DNA from: PALSA-1180 sp964624625
GTDB lineage: Bacteria; Oederibacteriota; Muellerivitia; Muellerivitales; Muellerivitaceae
Direction: 5' to 3'
Assembly (NCBI GenBank): GCA_964624625.1
Contig: CAZUXW010000106.1
Location: forward strand, 1-6,615
Length of the DNA: 6,615 nt
The notes beneath the pieces were generated by a model, which searched no databases, was not told the origin of the DNA, and saw only the letters and a program-made list of their open reading frames with translations. A program made the translations under genes and the position numbers. How positions within the stretch are numbered: position 1 is the stretch's first letter; the number at the start of each line of letters is the position of its first letter. Below, piece by piece: positions 5,436 through 6,615 of this stretch.

Positions 5436-5449
5436 CGGGCTTCAGCCCG
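5436..5449. repeat. Small GC palindrome across the phosphatase stop codon
   Basis: CGGGC, TTCA loop, GCCCG: a 5-bp perfect GC stem. On the minus strand the loop is TGAA and contains the TGA stop of the phosphatase gene. CGGGCTGAAGCCCG-like palindromes are common as dispersed elements in bacterial gaps; here it may stabilise the upstream message end or mildly separate it from rpiB. Only one copy is visible. Confidence 0.45.
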
Positions 5450-5897
5450 CCCTCAGCTTCTCCAACGACTTCGTCAAATAACCCTGCATCTGGTCCAACA
5501 CCTTCCGGTAAACCTCCACCGGCTGGCCGACGGGATCGTCGATATCCTCGATTCCGGCTCCGGCGTACTCGGAAAACATACTGACTTTTTCCCCCAGGGC
5601 CGGCATTTTTTTGAGGATCATTTCCTTGTGCTTATCCGTCATGGTTAAAATTAAGTCGCTTTCCACGACGAGGGTTTTACCGAGAGGCTGGGTTTGATGC
5701 GTGGAGAGGTCCACTCCCCTTTCCCGGCAGGCCTCCACCGCCTCGGGCGCCGCGGGAACTCCGGCGAAGGCCGCCAAACCCGCCGATTGGACTTCGACCG
5801 GAAGCTGATGCTCTTGGGCCATCTTTTTCAGCAAGCCCTCGGCCATGGGACTGCGGCAGGTATTGCCGGTACAGACAAAGAGTATCTTTTTAGGCAA
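5442..5897 (-). CDS. ywlE: Low-molecular-weight phosphatase, YwlE (protein-arginine phosphatase) type
   Basis: The 151-residue protein has the low-molecular-weight protein tyrosine phosphatase fold at its normal length. The P-loop CTGNTCRS is at 9-16, with nucleophile C9 and phosphate-binding R15. The general-acid aspartate is most likely D121 in DIDDPVGQ. The residue two before R15 is preceded by T13, giving the CTGNTCRSPMAE signature of Bacillus YwlE. In that enzyme the equivalent threonine selects phosphoarginine over phosphotyrosine, where classical tyrosine phosphatases have CxGNICRS. Arginine phosphatase activity is therefore a reasonable inference, not proven. The start is TTG at 5897: an in-frame TGA lies at 5909..5907 and no ATG or GTG stands before the P-loop. 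It lies 18 bases after tsaC and 35 before rpiB, the same order as ywlC-ywlE-ywlF in Bacillus. Confidence 0.92.
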   Translation of the reverse strand: MPKKILFVCTGNTCRSPMAEGLLKKMAQEHQLPVEVQSAGLAAFAGVPAAPEAVEACRERGVDLSTHQTQPLGKTLVVESDLILTMTDKHKEMILKKMPALGEKVSMFSEYAGAGIEDIDDPVGQPVEVYRKVLDQMQGYLTKSLEKLRAG

Positions 5898-5915
5898 ACT
5901 CTTTTCTCATTTCGC

Positions 5916-6575
5916 TCAGTCTTGAATCAACTGGGATAAAAGAGCCTCAACCCGGGAGATCTCATCCTTGGAGACGCAGCCGGTCCGGATAATGGAAATA
6001 CGTTTGCGGTCGATGCGGGCGATGGCGGTTTCGCCGCCCAAGGGGCAGACTCCCGCGTCAATGGCGGCATCCACTTTTTCAATGATCTCCGAGTCCACCT
6101 CGTCAAAGCGAACGGGGCTTTTCCCGCCGGAAAAATTGGCGCTGGAAACGGCCAAGGTATCTCCCGCGGTGCGAAGCAGTTCCAGGGCGATTCCATGGTC
6201 GGGGCAGCGCAGGGCCACGGTACCATCCGGCCCCACTCCCCCTTGGGCCAGGTTGACTTTGGCTTTCACGATCAGGGTCCAGGGACCAGGCCAAATCTTT
6301 TTCAAGAGGTCCAAATCCTTATCCTTGAAATCGGCTATTTCCAAGGCGACCTCGGGACGGGAAATAAGGATCGAAAGGGATTGGCTCAAGGGGCGGTCCT
6401 TGATCTTGAAGATGCGTTTCAAGGCTTCCGGTTTTTTCACCGAACAGCCGATGTCATAGACCGTATCCGTTGGGAATACGGCGATTCCGCCGTCCTTGAT
6501 CACCTTCGCGACTTTGAGAAGGTTCGCCTCGGTATAAGGCAGTGATTTATTGTCGATTTTCTCGCCCATGGTCAT
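5916..6575 (-). CDS. tsaC: L-threonylcarbamoyladenylate synthase, single-domain TsaC/YrdC type
   Basis: This enzyme makes threonylcarbamoyl-AMP from threonine, bicarbonate and ATP, the first step of the tRNA modification t6A at position 37. The 219 residues cover one YrdC domain without the C-terminal Sua5 extension (Sua5 proteins run to about 350). Visible motifs are GGIAVFPTDTVYDIG (29-43), KDRP (59-62), WPGP (95-98), LRCPDH (122-127) and SSANFSG (144-150). Two positions depart from the common pattern: YDIG where most have YGLG, and GETAIARID (181-189) where most have a PSTVVD-like segment. Active-site lysine, arginine and SSAN are kept. Start choice is ambiguous: ATG 6575 has GGAAG 9 bases upstream, ATG 6569 (codon 3) has GGAA 6 bases upstream. 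The 40 bases above it to the window edge show no promoter. It appears to head the visible tsaC-ywlE-rpiB order. Confidence 0.92.
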   Translation of the reverse strand: MTMGEKIDNKSLPYTEANLLKVAKVIKDGGIAVFPTDTVYDIGCSVKKPEALKRIFKIKDRPLSQSLSILISRPEVALEIADFKDKDLDLLKKIWPGPWTLIVKAKVNLAQGGVGPDGTVALRCPDHGIALELLRTAGDTLAVSSANFSGGKSPVRFDEVDSEIIEKVDAAIDAGVCPLGGETAIARIDRKRISIIRTGCVSKDEISRVEALLSQLIQD

Positions 6576-6615
6576 TTCCAGTCACTTCCAGTTCTTCTTC
6601 TCTTTAATTTTCTCA

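Noticed and set aside
5968..6459. Plus-strand open frame opposite tsaC
   Set aside because: It is antisense to YrdC-domain motifs, and its Ser/Lys-rich translation resembles no family.
6582..6615. Possible end of another minus-strand gene upstream of tsaC (ends K-N-W-K, TGA at 6584..6582)
   Set aside because: Two frames are open over this 34-42 base stretch, and a lysine-rich end this short can arise by chance; no family can be assigned.
1..6615. New defence, mobile or biosynthetic system
   Set aside because: Every complete gene but one belongs to a known housekeeping family in a familiar order, and no integrase, transposase, toxin, nuclease pair or spacer array is visible.

Overview
The window is a compact stretch of bacterial chromosome of moderate G+C (about 53-55% by eye). 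It holds housekeeping genes for DNA repair, ribosome function and core metabolism. I see no phage, insertion sequence, CRISPR array, defence locus or transfer RNA. The gene set does not fix the taxon. Two features fit an uncultured bacterial lineage outside the best-known model groups: a zinc-ribbon L28 with a Gly/Lys-rich insert, and a RecG with a long N-terminal extension. That placement is inference. Neighbouring non-coding gaps carry short repeats phased at seven bases, which may be a genome-wide trait.

Left part, minus strand (transcribed right to left): recG, rsmD and coaD form a tight operon with gaps of 14 and 12 bases, an order seen in many bacteria. To the left, a gene cut by the window edge starts at position 100 behind a promoter with perfect consensus -35 and -10 boxes (18-base spacer). 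Its likely identity, DUF177/YceD, rests mostly on this context.

Middle: rpmB (ribosomal protein L28) runs on the plus strand, divergent from recG. It ends at a strong perfect-stem terminator whose symmetry lets it also stop transcription arriving from the right.

Right part, minus strand: tsaC (t6A synthesis), a low-molecular-weight phosphatase of the YwlE (phosphoarginine) type and rpiB form an operon matching the ywlC-ywlE-ywlF order of Bacillus. A small lipoprotein of unknown function follows.

The most interesting non-gene signal is the intergenic DNA. A 77-base block at 4877-4953 is eleven heptamers long and folds back on itself. Further seven-base-phased tracts flank the rpmB terminator and lie in the recG leader. 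The stop codons of rsmD and rpiB lie in such repeats, that of the ywlE-like gene in a small palindrome, and the last roughly 25 residues of RsmD appear to be translated repeat. No clearly new multi-gene system is visible.
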